Source of the DNA: Alteromonas gracilis
GTDB lineage: Bacteria > Pseudomonadota > Gammaproteobacteria > Enterobacterales > Alteromonadaceae
DNA length: 64,000 nucleotides
Direction: 5' to 3'
NCBI RefSeq assembly: GCF_002993325.1
Contig: NZ_PVNO01000025.1
Span: 496,001-560,000 of the forward strand
Shown here: positions 28,506-37,382 of the stretch, in pieces
Position numbering within the stretch: the stretch's first letter is position 1
How the letters are laid out: every line of letters begins with the position of its first letter
Position numbers and translations under genes: made by a program
The notes under the pieces: model-generated
Seen by the model: only the letters and a program-made list of their open reading frames with translations
What the model was told of the DNA's origin: nothing
Databases searched by the model: none

Positions 28506-30458
28506 GTGAATACTATGCCAAATACAAAGTTGGGTTTTTGTCTTAAGCCTTTGTCCGTTGCTATGCTTTCATTAGGTTTAGTTGCGTGTTCTGGGCCGTC
28601 ATCTTCTGTAGGTAGTCAGAAGGTTGAGGGCACACAGAATCAGCCTTCAACATCAAGTCAAAGTCGTGATATGTCACCGGTTACAGATAACATTGACAGG
28701 CAAGGTAAGCCCGTTGTTTACCAAGTTTTTACACGATTATTTGGAAATACAAATTCAAATAACGAACCTTGGGGCACGATTGAAAAAAATGGCGTAGGCA
28801 AATTTAGTGATTTCACGCCACAAGCACTCAACGCCATAAAGTCCTTGGGCACAAGCCATATTTGGTATACCGGTGTGCCACACCATGCAGTTATTAACGA
28901 CTACACAAAGTACGGCATATCAAATGATGACCCTGATGTTGTAAAAGGCCGCGCTGGCTCTCCCTATGCAGTTAAAGATTATTACAACGTAAATCCAGAT
29001 CTTGCCGATAATCCCGAAAAGCGATTAGAAGAGTTTGAAGCGTTAATTGAAAGAACGCACGCTGCGGGAATGAAAGTGATCATAGACATTGTGCCTAACC
29101 ATGTTGCCCGTGATTACCATTCGCTTTCAGCGCCAGAAGGTGTGAGCGATTTTGGCGCTAACGATGACACTAATGTGGAATATGCCCGAGACAATAACTT
29201 CTACTATGTGGTGGGTGAGGCTTTTCAGGTGCCCAAAGCTGAAGGTTACCAACCTTTGGGCGGTGAAGTTCATCCATTATCTGATGGTAAGTTCGATGAG
29301 TATCCAGCTAAGTGGACGGGCAATGGCGCTCGTGCGGCCCAGCCAGATATAAATGACTGGTATGAAACAGTAAAGGTAAATTATGGTGTTAAGCCAGACG
29401 GAACTTATGATTTCCCGATTTTGCCTGATGAATACAGCGAAAAAACGTACGAAGAGCACGCAGCGTTTTGGGACGGTAAAGATCTCCCAGACTCGTGGTA
29501 CAAATTCAGAGATATCGCTCATTATTGGATTGATAAAGGGGTTGACGGCTTCCGTTACGATATGGCGGAAATGGTTCCGGTAGAGTTTTGGTCTTTCCTA
29601 AATAGCAGCATTAAGCAGAGGGCGCCTGATGCGTTTTTGCTGGCAGAAGTTTACCAGCCAGATAAATATCGCGCTTATATCCAAAAAGGAAAAATGGACT
29701 ACCTTTACGATAAAGTAGGCTTCTACGATACATTGAAAGCTATCATGCAGGGCAAGGGCGAAGTCAGTGAACTGGTAGCTGTTCATAAGGAAATCAGTGA
29801 TATTGCGCCACATATGCTGCACTTTTTGGAAAACCACGACGAACAACGTATTGCTAGCCCTGACTTTGCTGGAAGTGCTGAAAAAGGCAAGCCAGCGCTT
29901 GCGGTGAGTGCGCTTATTAGTAGTTCACCTACACTTCTTTATTTTGGTCAGGACGTGGGCGAAGACGGTAGCGAAGAAACAGGGTTTGGCGACCCAACAC
30001 GCACATCAATTTTTGATTACGTGGGTGTTCCTGCCCATCAGCGTTTTATGAACGGTGGCAAATTTGATGGCGGGAAGTCGACCGAAAGTGAAAAAGAATT
30101 GCACAACTTCTACAAAGACGTGATGACTATTGCTGCCACTCATCCTGCAATTACAGGTAAATATCAGAGCCTTCATGCGCTGAATTTAGGCGTAAGCAAC
30201 TCAAAGTATACTGAAAAGCAGTTTGCTTTCGCACGAGTTAAAGATGAGCATGGTTTGCTGGTAATCTCTAATTTCGATGAAAATCCTACCGGTTTAATCA
30301 ACCTCATCGTTCCCTCAGATTTAGTTGATGGTAGAGATGAAAGTATTGAGGTTAAAGCCTTACTTTCCCATGACGCTATAAACTTAGAAAAAGATGGCGT
30401 TAACTATCAAACAACATTGTCACTAGATGGATTAGAAACCAAGGCTTTTGCCTTCTAA
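28506..30458 (+). CDS. Lipoprotein alpha-amylase family enzyme (GH13)
   Basis: This 650-aa GH13 enzyme starts with a lipoprotein signal ending in LVAC (Cys28). A Ser-rich linker follows, then a barrel beginning KPVVYQVFTRLFGNTNS. The four conserved regions are DIVPNH (194-199), GFRYD with nucleophile Asp352, AEV with Glu381 and ENHD with Asp445. All catalytic residues are present. The position after the lipid cysteine (Ser) gives no inner-membrane retention signal, so surface or outer-membrane location is likely. It should cleave alpha-1,4 glucans; the exact specificity is unknown. The start is GTG 28506 or ATG 28515; neither has a clear ribosome site. It has its own starch operator. Confidence 0.85.
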   Translation: MNTMPNTKLGFCLKPLSVAMLSLGLVACSGPSSSVGSQKVEGTQNQPSTSSQSRDMSPVTDNIDRQGKPVVYQVFTRLFGNTNSNNEPWGTIEKNGVGKFSDFTPQALNAIKSLGTSHIWYTGVPHHAVINDYTKYGISNDDPDVVKGRAGSPYAVKDYYNVNPDLADNPEKRLEEFEALIERTHAAGMKVIIDIVPNHVARDYHSLSAPEGVSDFGANDDTNVEYARDNNFYYVVGEAFQVPKAEGYQPLGGEVHPLSDGKFDEYPAKWTGNGARAAQPDINDWYETVKVNYGVKPDGTYDFPILPDEYSEKTYEEHAAFWDGKDLPDSWYKFRDIAHYWIDKGVDGFRYDMAEMVPVEFWSFLNSSIKQRAPDAFLLAEVYQPDKYRAYIQKGKMDYLYDKVGFYDTLKAIMQGKGEVSELVAVHKEISDIAPHMLHFLENHDEQRIASPDFAGSAEKGKPALAVSALISSSPTLLYFGQDVGEDGSEETGFGDPTRTSIFDYVGVPAHQRFMNGGKFDGGKSTESEKELHNFYKDVMTIAATHPAITGKYQSLHALNLGVSNSKYTEKQFAFARVKDEHGLLVISNFDENPTGLINLIVPSDLVDGRDESIEVKALLSHDAINLEKDGVNYQTTLSLDGLETKAFAF

Positions 30459-30545
30459 ATTTTCCTTTATTTACTGACACAGTAATTAACGACTTGCTTA
30501 GACTTTGTATACGCGAGGCACCCTATATTTTTCTATGGAGTCTCG

Positions 30546-30559
30546 TGAATACGTATGCA
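30546..30559 (+). promoter_or_regulatory. Starch-regulon operator 4 (LacI-type)
   Basis: The fourth exact copy of TGAATACGTATGCA lies 80 bases before the cyclomaltodextrinase gene. It probably controls the three-gene unit 30640-35796. Confidence 0.8.
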
Positions 30560-30639
30560 GACCATTGGTCAGTCAGCGCTAGCAAGGTAGTATCTCGTCA
30601 TTACTTTATCTTTAACGTATTTTTAACATCGGTGTTAAT

Positions 30640-32574
30640 GTGTTTAAAACTAACCGCGTAAGCAATGCTATCCACCTTAAGCGTAAGAACCCTCTTTTAC
30701 TGTTTCTAGGCTGTGCTTTGTCACTTCACACAGTCTCTGTTTTTGCATCACAGCAGGAAGATATTAACGTCTATCCGCCTAACTGGTGGGTAGGTATGCA
30801 GCGGCCTGAGGTAGAGCTGATGATTGCAGGAGAGGATGTAGCCGACGACAAGGTTTCTGTTGCCAAAGGTAGTGTCAGAATAACAAAGTCAACGGCACTT
30901 GATAGCAATAATTACCTGTTCGTTACATTAGATACTTCAGCTGCAAAAGCGCAAGAGCTTGTACTGACGTTAACCGATGATGACGGTAGCAAACGAGATA
31001 TTCGTTACTCGTTGAAAATGCGTAAAGATGGGTCCGCTGAAAGAAAAGGTTTTGGCCCAGAAGACGCCATTTACTTAATTACGCCAGACCGCTTTGCCAA
31101 TGGTAACCTAAACAATGACAACGTAGATGGTTATAAAGACAAGGCTGACAGATCGTTCAAAGGAGGCCGTCATGGTGGTGATATTAAAGGCATCGCAGAA
31201 AACCTCGACTATATAAAAGAGATGGGTTTTACTCAGATATGGACAATGCCAATGCTTGAAAATGCCATGGAGAAATACAGTTATCATGGTTATTCGACAA
31301 CAGATTACTATAATATCGACCCACGCTTCGGCTCTAATCAAGAATTTATCGCGTTTAGTCAGAAAGCCGACGAGCATGGGATTGGCGTGATCATGGACAT
31401 GGTGCTCAATCATATTGGAAGCAATCATGCTTGGATGGAGGATATGCCCTCATCTGATTGGATTAACAACCATGGTAAGTTCGTAGGCACTACACATAAA
31501 AGGGAGTCTCTTCACGACCCTCATGCTATAGAAAGCGATGTAAAGGGCTTTAGTGACGGTTGGTTTGTGCCCACCATGCCCGATTTGAACCAGCGCAATC
31601 AGCACCTGGCTAACTACCTTATCCAAAATGCCATTTGGTGGGTGGAAACGGCAAATCTTAGCGGTATTCGTGTAGATACTTATTCGTACCCTGATAAGGC
31701 ATTTTTAAGTCAGTGGACTAATCGAATCATGGACGAGTATCCGAAATTCAATATTGTGGGAGAAGAGTGGTCAGTAAACCCGGCCATTACAGCCTATTGG
31801 CAAGCGGGAAGTCAGCGCCACGACAACTATGACAGTGCGCTGCCGTCTGTTATGGATTTTCCTTTACAGGCAGCAGTGGTCGAGGCACTGAATAACGATG
31901 AAAGCTGGAATTCTGGTTTTATAAGCGTGTACGAAACGTTAGCGAGCGATTTCTTATACGGCGACCCAAATAATCTTGTTATTTTTCCAGACAACCATGA
32001 TATGAGCAGGATCTATACTCAGCTTGGGCATGATAAAGAAAAGTGGAATATGGCAATGACGCTCTTACTCACCACCCGCGGTATTCCGCAAGTATTCTAT
32101 GGAACCGAAATTTTAATGGGTAACGAGGGAAGCGACGATCACGGCATCATTCGTTCTGATTTCCCGGGCGGGTGGCCATCAGACAGTGCAAAGAATGCCT
32201 TTACTGGTAAAGGGCTTTCGGATGACGAACGTTGGGCACAAGACCGTATTAAAGCCCTATTAGGACTTCGTCAATCTCATCCTGAATTATTTAAAGGCGA
32301 GTTGAAACACTATGCGCCTGTTGACGGTGTTTACACTTATTTTCGCGTAGCGAGTGAATCAACTGATTCTCTAGCCGAATCTCCAGCCGACTCTTCAGCC
32401 AAAAAGCTTATGGTTGTACTTAATAAGGAGCCTGTAGATTTAAAACTAACAAAATACGCAAAGATGTTCGGTGCCAATGCTTCATTAAGACGTGTAAGTG
32501 ACGGTGAAATCTTCAAAGCGTCTGATACCATAAGCCTTCCGGCAATGTCGGCGAATGTTTTCATTGTGCAATAG
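30640..32574 (+). CDS. Periplasmic cyclomaltodextrinase/neopullulanase-like enzyme (GH13, SusA-like)
   Basis: This 644-aa enzyme has a Sec signal peptide (hydrophobic core to about residue 36). An N-terminal beta domain (NVYPPNWWVGMQRPEVELMI) is typical of SusA-type cyclomaltodextrinases. The GH13 barrel starts at DAIYLITPDRFANG. Conserved regions are DMVLNH, GIRVD with nucleophile Asp346, VGEEW with Glu375 and PDNHD with Asp454. It should open cyclodextrins or cut maltodextrins to shorter sugars in the periplasm. The start is a GTG. Its gene is followed by the transporter after 37 bases and a third GH13 gene after that, which suggests an operon under operator 4. A short Ser/Ala/Asp-rich insert (about 573-586) near the C-terminal domain is unusual. 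Confidence 0.87.
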   Translation: MFKTNRVSNAIHLKRKNPLLLFLGCALSLHTVSVFASQQEDINVYPPNWWVGMQRPEVELMIAGEDVADDKVSVAKGSVRITKSTALDSNNYLFVTLDTSAAKAQELVLTLTDDDGSKRDIRYSLKMRKDGSAERKGFGPEDAIYLITPDRFANGNLNNDNVDGYKDKADRSFKGGRHGGDIKGIAENLDYIKEMGFTQIWTMPMLENAMEKYSYHGYSTTDYYNIDPRFGSNQEFIAFSQKADEHGIGVIMDMVLNHIGSNHAWMEDMPSSDWINNHGKFVGTTHKRESLHDPHAIESDVKGFSDGWFVPTMPDLNQRNQHLANYLIQNAIWWVETANLSGIRVDTYSYPDKAFLSQWTNRIMDEYPKFNIVGEEWSVNPAITAYWQAGSQRHDNYDSALPSVMDFPLQAAVVEALNNDESWNSGFISVYETLASDFLYGDPNNLVIFPDNHDMSRIYTQLGHDKEKWNMAMTLLLTTRGIPQVFYGTEILMGNEGSDDHGIIRSDFPGGWPSDSAKNAFTGKGLSDDERWAQDRIKALLGLRQSHPELFKGELKHYAPVDGVYTYFRVASESTDSLAESPADSSAKKLMVVLNKEPVDLKLTKYAKMFGANASLRRVSDGEIFKASDTISLPAMSANVFIVQ

Positions 32575-32611
32575 CCGTATTAACCAAATAAAACTATAAA
32601 AAGAGCAACAT

Positions 32612-34093
32612 ATGCAAACAACTCAACCACGCCTTTCTTTTTGGCAAATATGGAACGTCAGCTTTGGCTTTCTGGGTGTTCAATTTGGGTTTGCACTGCA
32701 AAATGCAAACGTTAGTCGTATCTTGTCCGATTTGGGAGCAGACCTTCATTCTCTCTCTTTATTTTGGCTTGTAGCGCCAATTATGGGGTTGATAGTACAA
32801 CCTATTGTAGGGTCGGCATCCGATAGAACATGGAATCGCCTCGGTCGACGCCGACCGTTTATCTTAGCCGGCGCTATTGCAGCCGTACTCGGTATGATCT
32901 TGCTACCGAACGCCCCCATTTTTGTCGCATTTTTAGCGCCTATGCTGATGGGAGCATTGATGGTTGCACTTATGGATGCATCGTTTAACGTTTGCTTTCA
33001 ACCGTTTCGTTCGTTGGTATCGGACATGGTTCCGCCTTCACAACGCAACGTTGGGTATTCAATTCAGTCGCTACTTATCAACATTGGTGCGGTGATAGGC
33101 TCTATACTGCCTTTTGTGCTAACCAATGTAGTTGGTTTAGAAAATACTGCGCAAATGGGCGAGGTTGCGCCTTCTGTAGTGTGGGCATTTTATATCGGTG
33201 CCACTGTGCTGCTTGGTACGGTAATTTGGACGGTAGTTCGAACAAAAGAGTACGCACCAGAGGAATACAATCGTTACAAAGGGCTCACCGATGAGGAGCC
33301 AGTGCACAAAAAAATGCCAAAGGCCCCGTTAGGTCAGCGTTTAAGCGAATTTTTCCGCCTGGTGAAGGATATGCCAAAAACCATGAAGCAGCTTGCAGTT
33401 GTGCAGTTTTTCTCTTGGTTTGCACTTTTCATTATGTGGGTTTACACCACGCCTGCCATTACACAGCATATTTGGAATGTAGATAAGCAGTGGTTTGATC
33501 CAGCTTATATTGCTGCTGCCCCTATGGTTCCTGAAGCCATAATTATGGCCAAAGGTGCTGCTGGCGACTGGGTTGGGATCTTGTTCGCCGCATATTCAGT
33601 GTTTGCGGCCATCTTCTCTATATTTCTTGCCAAATTAGCTGATAAGTTCGGTCGCAAAACGGTGTATGCCAGTTCATTAGCCCTAGGCGGCCTTAGCTAT
33701 GTAAGCTTCTTACTATTCCAAGACCTGACAATGGTGAACGTAAACTTATTAATCACTGAAGTTACAGTGCCTTTAGGCGCGGTAAAATTACTTATTCCTA
33801 TGATAGGTGTGGGTATTGCGTGGGCAGCGATCCTCGCTATGCCTTACGCCATGTTAGCGGGTGCATTGCCTGCTAATAAAACCGGTGTGTATATGGGAAT
33901 TTTTAATTTTACCGTTGCTGCGCCACAAATTGTGTCGGGTTTGACAGCGGGCTGGATTCTAAGCAGCGTATTTGATAACGATGCTAAATACATCATCGTT
34001 GTTGCGGGCGTTTCCATGTTGATTGGCGCTGCGTCAGTATTCTTTGTAAAGGAAGCTGACAAACAAGAACTCGAAGCAGCACAAGGAGCTTAA
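32612..34093 (+). CDS. MFS sugar transporter (GPH/SLC45-like, maltose type)
   Basis: This 493-aa protein has about twelve hydrophobic segments and the MFS loop signature GSASDRTWNRLGRRRPFIL. The motif is typical of the sucrose/maltose-type cation symporters of Alteromonadales and Caulobacter. The N-terminal FWQIWNVSFGFLGVQFGFALQ is also characteristic. It should bring maltose or maltodextrins from the periplasm into the cytoplasm. It sits between two GH13 genes in the operator-4 operon; the next gene starts 2 bases after its stop. No ABC maltose transporter is present here, so this is the likely inner-membrane step. Confidence 0.88.
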   Translation: MQTTQPRLSFWQIWNVSFGFLGVQFGFALQNANVSRILSDLGADLHSLSLFWLVAPIMGLIVQPIVGSASDRTWNRLGRRRPFILAGAIAAVLGMILLPNAPIFVAFLAPMLMGALMVALMDASFNVCFQPFRSLVSDMVPPSQRNVGYSIQSLLINIGAVIGSILPFVLTNVVGLENTAQMGEVAPSVVWAFYIGATVLLGTVIWTVVRTKEYAPEEYNRYKGLTDEEPVHKKMPKAPLGQRLSEFFRLVKDMPKTMKQLAVVQFFSWFALFIMWVYTTPAITQHIWNVDKQWFDPAYIAAAPMVPEAIIMAKGAAGDWVGILFAAYSVFAAIFSIFLAKLADKFGRKTVYASSLALGGLSYVSFLLFQDLTMVNVNLLITEVTVPLGAVKLLIPMIGVGIAWAAILAMPYAMLAGALPANKTGVYMGIFNFTVAAPQIVSGLTAGWILSSVFDNDAKYIIVVAGVSMLIGAASVFFVKEADKQELEAAQGA

Positions 34094-34095
34094 TT

Positions 34096-35796
34096 ATGAC
34101 CCTTAATCGCACTGCAGTTGCCTTAGCTATTGCCGGAATATTTTGTACGGCATGCACTAGCACATCGGCCCCCAAAATTGGCAGTACTGAAAATGCCGAC
34201 AATTTCGACGTTGTGGGTACGAGTAACCCGTTCGCGAGTGAAGCGGTTTATTTTGTAGTTACCGATAGATTTGTTGACGGTGACCCTAACAATAACCATG
34301 AAAGTCAGGGGGGGGAACACCCTACGTGGCAATTGCCGCTTGAGGGCCCTGATGGCAAAAAAGCCTATGTTGGCTATATGGGCGGAGATTTACAGGGTAT
34401 TTTGAATAACGCCGACTATATAAAAGACATGGGATTCACCGCAGTATGGATGACGCCAGTACACGATAATCCAGACTATGCGTTTAACGGCGATGAGCCG
34501 ATTACTTACGGTGGTGCATTTAAAGACGGCGGTAAAACCGGATATCACGGCTACTGGGCAACAAACTTTTATAAAGCTGACGAGCACTTAGTTAGCGACA
34601 ATTTAAGTGTAAGTGACTATACCGCGAAAATGCGTGAGCATGGTCTTAAGTCGGTATTTGATATTATAGCGAACCACGGCACGCCAAGCTTCACCATGGA
34701 AAAAGACTTACCGGGCTATGGTGAAATTTATGATAAGGATGGAAACTTAGTTGCTGACCATCAAAATCTTGCACCTGAAGATTTAGACCCTAAAAACAAT
34801 CCGCTACATAGCTTTTTTCATAACTATCCAGATTTAGTAAAACTTTCTAATTTAGATGATGAGAACCCGGCGGTACGCGACTATCTCATAAACAGTTATC
34901 TGTATTGGATTTCTCAAGGTGCAGATGCGTTTAGAATAGACACTATCAGGCATGTTCCTCATACGTTTTGGCGAGAGGCATCTGACCGTATTCGTGAGCA
35001 GTACCCTAATTTCTTTATGTTTGGGGAGGCATTCGATTACGAAGCCAATAATATTGCGCAGCATACCTTACCCAAAAATGGCGGTGTCAGCGTTCTCGAC
35101 TTTCCGATGCAAAAAGCCATGGTACGTGTTTTTGAAAAGCCACTAGAGAGTAATTTTGCTGACCTAGAGAAGGTACTTCACCTTACTCACGGCCCTTATC
35201 ACAATGTTTATGAACTCACCACCTTCTATGATAACCACGATATGGCGCGAATGAATGCTACTGATGAAGGCTTTATCAATGCCCATAATTGGTTGTTTAC
35301 GGTTCGCGGTATTCCGGTGGTTTATATGGGGTCTGAAATAGGCTTTATGCGCGGAACCGCTGAACATGCAGGCAATCGCAACTATGTGGGTCAAGAGCGC
35401 CTCGACCAAGCGAAAGATAATACTATCCAACAGGCGCTAACAAAAATTGCTAATGTTCGCAAAAAGACAGTTTCGCTGCAGCGCGGTGTTCAAGTAAATA
35501 TCGAACTTAACGGCCATCGAGCGGCATTTTATCGTGTAATAGATAACGAAGATGCTCAAGAGACAGCACTAGTATTACTGAATAAAGGTAATTCACTGGA
35601 ATCCTTCGATATTAGTGAATTCATGCAGTCTGGAAAATGGGTAGAACAACTAACTGGACAGACACTGACCGTGGCAAGCAGCGCTTCGTTAAAGACTACT
35701 GTTAAGCCTAACGGTGTACAGGTATGGGTGCGTCAAGGGGAAGTGGACAACCCTGATTTACTTGAACAAATTAAGTATCAGTTGGCTCGTCAATAG
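34096..35796 (+). CDS. Lipoprotein alpha-amylase/cyclomaltodextrin glucanotransferase-like enzyme (GH13)
   Basis: This 566-aa GH13 protein has a short lipoprotein signal, with Cys20 in FCTAC as the likely lipid site; the Cys at the -3 position is unusual. The barrel begins AVYFVVTDRFVDGDPNNNH, as in alpha-amylases and CGTases. Conserved regions are DIIANH, AFRID with nucleophile Asp282, FGEAF with Glu311 and YDNHD with Asp382. It lacks the long C-terminal domains of classical CGTases, so hydrolysis is more likely than cyclisation. It is the third gene of the operator-4 operon and is followed by the terminator shared with the LacI gene. Confidence 0.83.
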   Translation: MTLNRTAVALAIAGIFCTACTSTSAPKIGSTENADNFDVVGTSNPFASEAVYFVVTDRFVDGDPNNNHESQGGEHPTWQLPLEGPDGKKAYVGYMGGDLQGILNNADYIKDMGFTAVWMTPVHDNPDYAFNGDEPITYGGAFKDGGKTGYHGYWATNFYKADEHLVSDNLSVSDYTAKMREHGLKSVFDIIANHGTPSFTMEKDLPGYGEIYDKDGNLVADHQNLAPEDLDPKNNPLHSFFHNYPDLVKLSNLDDENPAVRDYLINSYLYWISQGADAFRIDTIRHVPHTFWREASDRIREQYPNFFMFGEAFDYEANNIAQHTLPKNGGVSVLDFPMQKAMVRVFEKPLESNFADLEKVLHLTHGPYHNVYELTTFYDNHDMARMNATDEGFINAHNWLFTVRGIPVVYMGSEIGFMRGTAEHAGNRNYVGQERLDQAKDNTIQQALTKIANVRKKTVSLQRGVQVNIELNGHRAAFYRVIDNEDAQETALVLLNKGNSLESFDISEFMQSGKWVEQLTGQTLTVASSASLKTTVKPNGVQVWVRQGEVDNPDLLEQIKYQLARQ

Positions 35797-35942
35797 ACAT
35801 ATACTTAATACAGCAAGACGGAAATTGGTTAAATATTGGACGTTGACACAAGTGTGCTTTGAACACTGAGTATAAGTGATACTTTCAAGCCAACTAAGAA
35901 ATGTAATAGCTACGCGCACTTAAGTTGAAATCTGAACCTCAA

Positions 35943-35976
35943 AAAAAGCCCCGAATATTAGTGTTCGGGGCTTTTT
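35943..35976. terminator. Bidirectional terminator between the amylase and LacI genes
   Basis: AAAAAGCCCCGAA and TTCGGGGCTTTTT form a 13-bp perfect stem with an 8-base loop, flanked by A and T runs on both sides. It can end the starch operon on the plus strand and the convergent regulator gene on the minus strand. Confidence 0.9.
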
Positions 35977-35982
35977 CGTTGA

Positions 35983-36093
35983 AATGAAATTTGCTGCTTA
36001 TAAAGCTTTTACTCGCTACCACAAGATTGGCGAATAATGAAATTTGCTGCTTATAAAGCTTTTACTCGCTACCACAAGATTGGCGAATAATGA
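35983..36093. repeat. 53-bp tandem duplication covering the end of the LacI gene
   Basis: Bases 35983-36040 match 36036-36093 exactly, so a 53-base unit occurs twice in tandem with five extra matching bases. The inner copy carries the last ten codons and stop of the regulator gene. The outer copy is a fossil of the same C-terminus placed downstream of the stop. No mismatch was seen, so the event is recent or is kept by recombination. Confidence 0.92.
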
Positions 36094-37093
36094 CATCCGC
36101 GGGCATCAAATAATCCTGAACATCTTCATTGTTGATTGCTTTTAACAGGGTATTCACCAGTAACTCGCCAGCCAGTTTAGTATTTTGCTGAACGGTAGTA
36201 AGCGATGGAGTGGTGTAGGCAGACACAGCAATATTGTCGTAGCCAACTACTGCAACGTCATCAGGAACATTCACGTTGGCTTGTCTTAGCGCTCTTAATA
36301 CGCCCATGGCGATAAGATCCGATGCGCAAACAAATGCATTGGGTAACTCACCGCTTTCAAGTAATGACTTTACGGCTTGAGAGCCTGCATCCTCAGTGGA
36401 TATAGCGTCTCTTTGCACGCTTGTGCTACTCAGTCCGTGCTTTTTGAGGGCGTCAAAATAGCCGTTAAATCGCGCTTTAAATTCAGGCGCGTGCTCACCA
36501 TTATCGCCGATAAAAGCAAATGAACGTTTACCTAACTTTATAAGGTGTTCAGTTATGCTTTGCCCGCCTTGGTAATTATCGCAACCAATACTAATCCCTG
36601 GGTGTGCTTCATCGGGCGCTCCCCAACGGACAAAGTGAGTGCCTTGTGATTCTAATTGAGCAACTTTGTTTTGATAATCAGTGTAGTCGCCATATCCCAG
36701 CAAAATAATGCCATCCGCCTTATTCGAATCCTCATATTCGGCGTGCCAATCGTCATCTAAGTTTTGGAACGAGACAAGTAAATCGTAATTGGCATGCGCG
36801 CAGGCCCGTGTGATGCTGCCTAGCATCGCTAAAAAAAACGGATTGATCATCGAATCATCGGACGTGGGATCTTCAAATAAGAGTAGGGCAATCGTGCTGC
36901 TCTTTTGTTTTCTCAAATTACTCGCGTTCTTGTCCACTTTGTAATTGAGTTCCCGGGCAATGCGCTGAACGCGATCGCGAGTTTCTTGGTTTACCAGCGG
37001 GCTATTATTTAATGCTCGCGATACGGTTGACTGCGAAACCCCTGCCAAATGGGCAATATCAAAAGAGGTTGCTTTTTCTTTCATAAACACCAT
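36062..37093 (-). CDS. LacI-family transcriptional regulator (probable starch/maltodextrin repressor)
   Basis: This 343-aa protein has an N-terminal LacI helix-turn-helix (SFDIAHLAGVSQSTVSRALN). A hinge rich in Arg/Lys follows, then a periplasmic-binding-protein-like sensor domain ending in DVIIRQSCGSE. It is convergent with the starch operon and is the only LacI-type regulator in the window. It is the natural candidate to bind the four TGAATACGTATGCA sites, with a maltodextrin or glucose derivative as likely effector. The start may be 37093 or the ATG three codons in (37084); neither has a good ribosome site. A different inverted repeat lies just upstream. The 3' end is duplicated in tandem. 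Confidence 0.88.
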   Translation of the reverse strand: MVFMKEKATSFDIAHLAGVSQSTVSRALNNSPLVNQETRDRVQRIARELNYKVDKNASNLRKQKSSTIALLLFEDPTSDDSMINPFFLAMLGSITRACAHANYDLLVSFQNLDDDWHAEYEDSNKADGIILLGYGDYTDYQNKVAQLESQGTHFVRWGAPDEAHPGISIGCDNYQGGQSITEHLIKLGKRSFAFIGDNGEHAPEFKARFNGYFDALKKHGLSSTSVQRDAISTEDAGSQAVKSLLESGELPNAFVCASDLIAMGVLRALRQANVNVPDDVAVVGYDNIAVSAYTTPSLTTVQQNTKLAGELLVNTLLKAINNEDVQDYLMPADVIIRQSCGSE

Positions 37094-37102
37094 TTTTTGC
37101 TG

Positions 37103-37122
37103 CTACGACAATGTTGTCGCAG
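37103..37122 (-). promoter_or_regulatory. Inverted repeat at the LacI gene start
   Basis: Read on the plus strand, CGACAA-TG-TTGTCG is a perfect 6+6 inverted repeat with two further matching pairs outside it. It ends about 10 bases before the regulator's first ATG. It fits an autoregulatory operator in position, but it does not resemble the four starch sites. Confidence 0.45.
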
Positions 37123-37312
37123 ATTTAGGTTACCACATTTTTCGAATAAGGCGTGTTTTTTGCGTCACAGACGCACAATTGCAACGCAAAGTTAATAAAC
37201 CCTGAGTCTTTATCTATATCTTTGTTTATTTGGTTTAAAGATAAAACCAGTGGTTGACAGTTGGATCGTTCTTAATTCAACCACTTGTCAGGCTTCTTTA
37301 AAGAAAACATGG

Positions 37313-37339
37313 TTGAAGTAATTGTGAGAGTGTTATACT
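37313..37339 (+). promoter_or_regulatory. Candidate glnS promoter
   Basis: TTGAAG (37313-37318) and TATACT (37334-37339) are 15 bases apart, about 44 bases before the glnS start. The spacing is a little short, so the call rests mainly on the good -10 box. Confidence 0.4.
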
Positions 37340-37382
37340 CGCAAAGATTTTGAAATATTACGTGCATAAGGGGAACAAGCGA

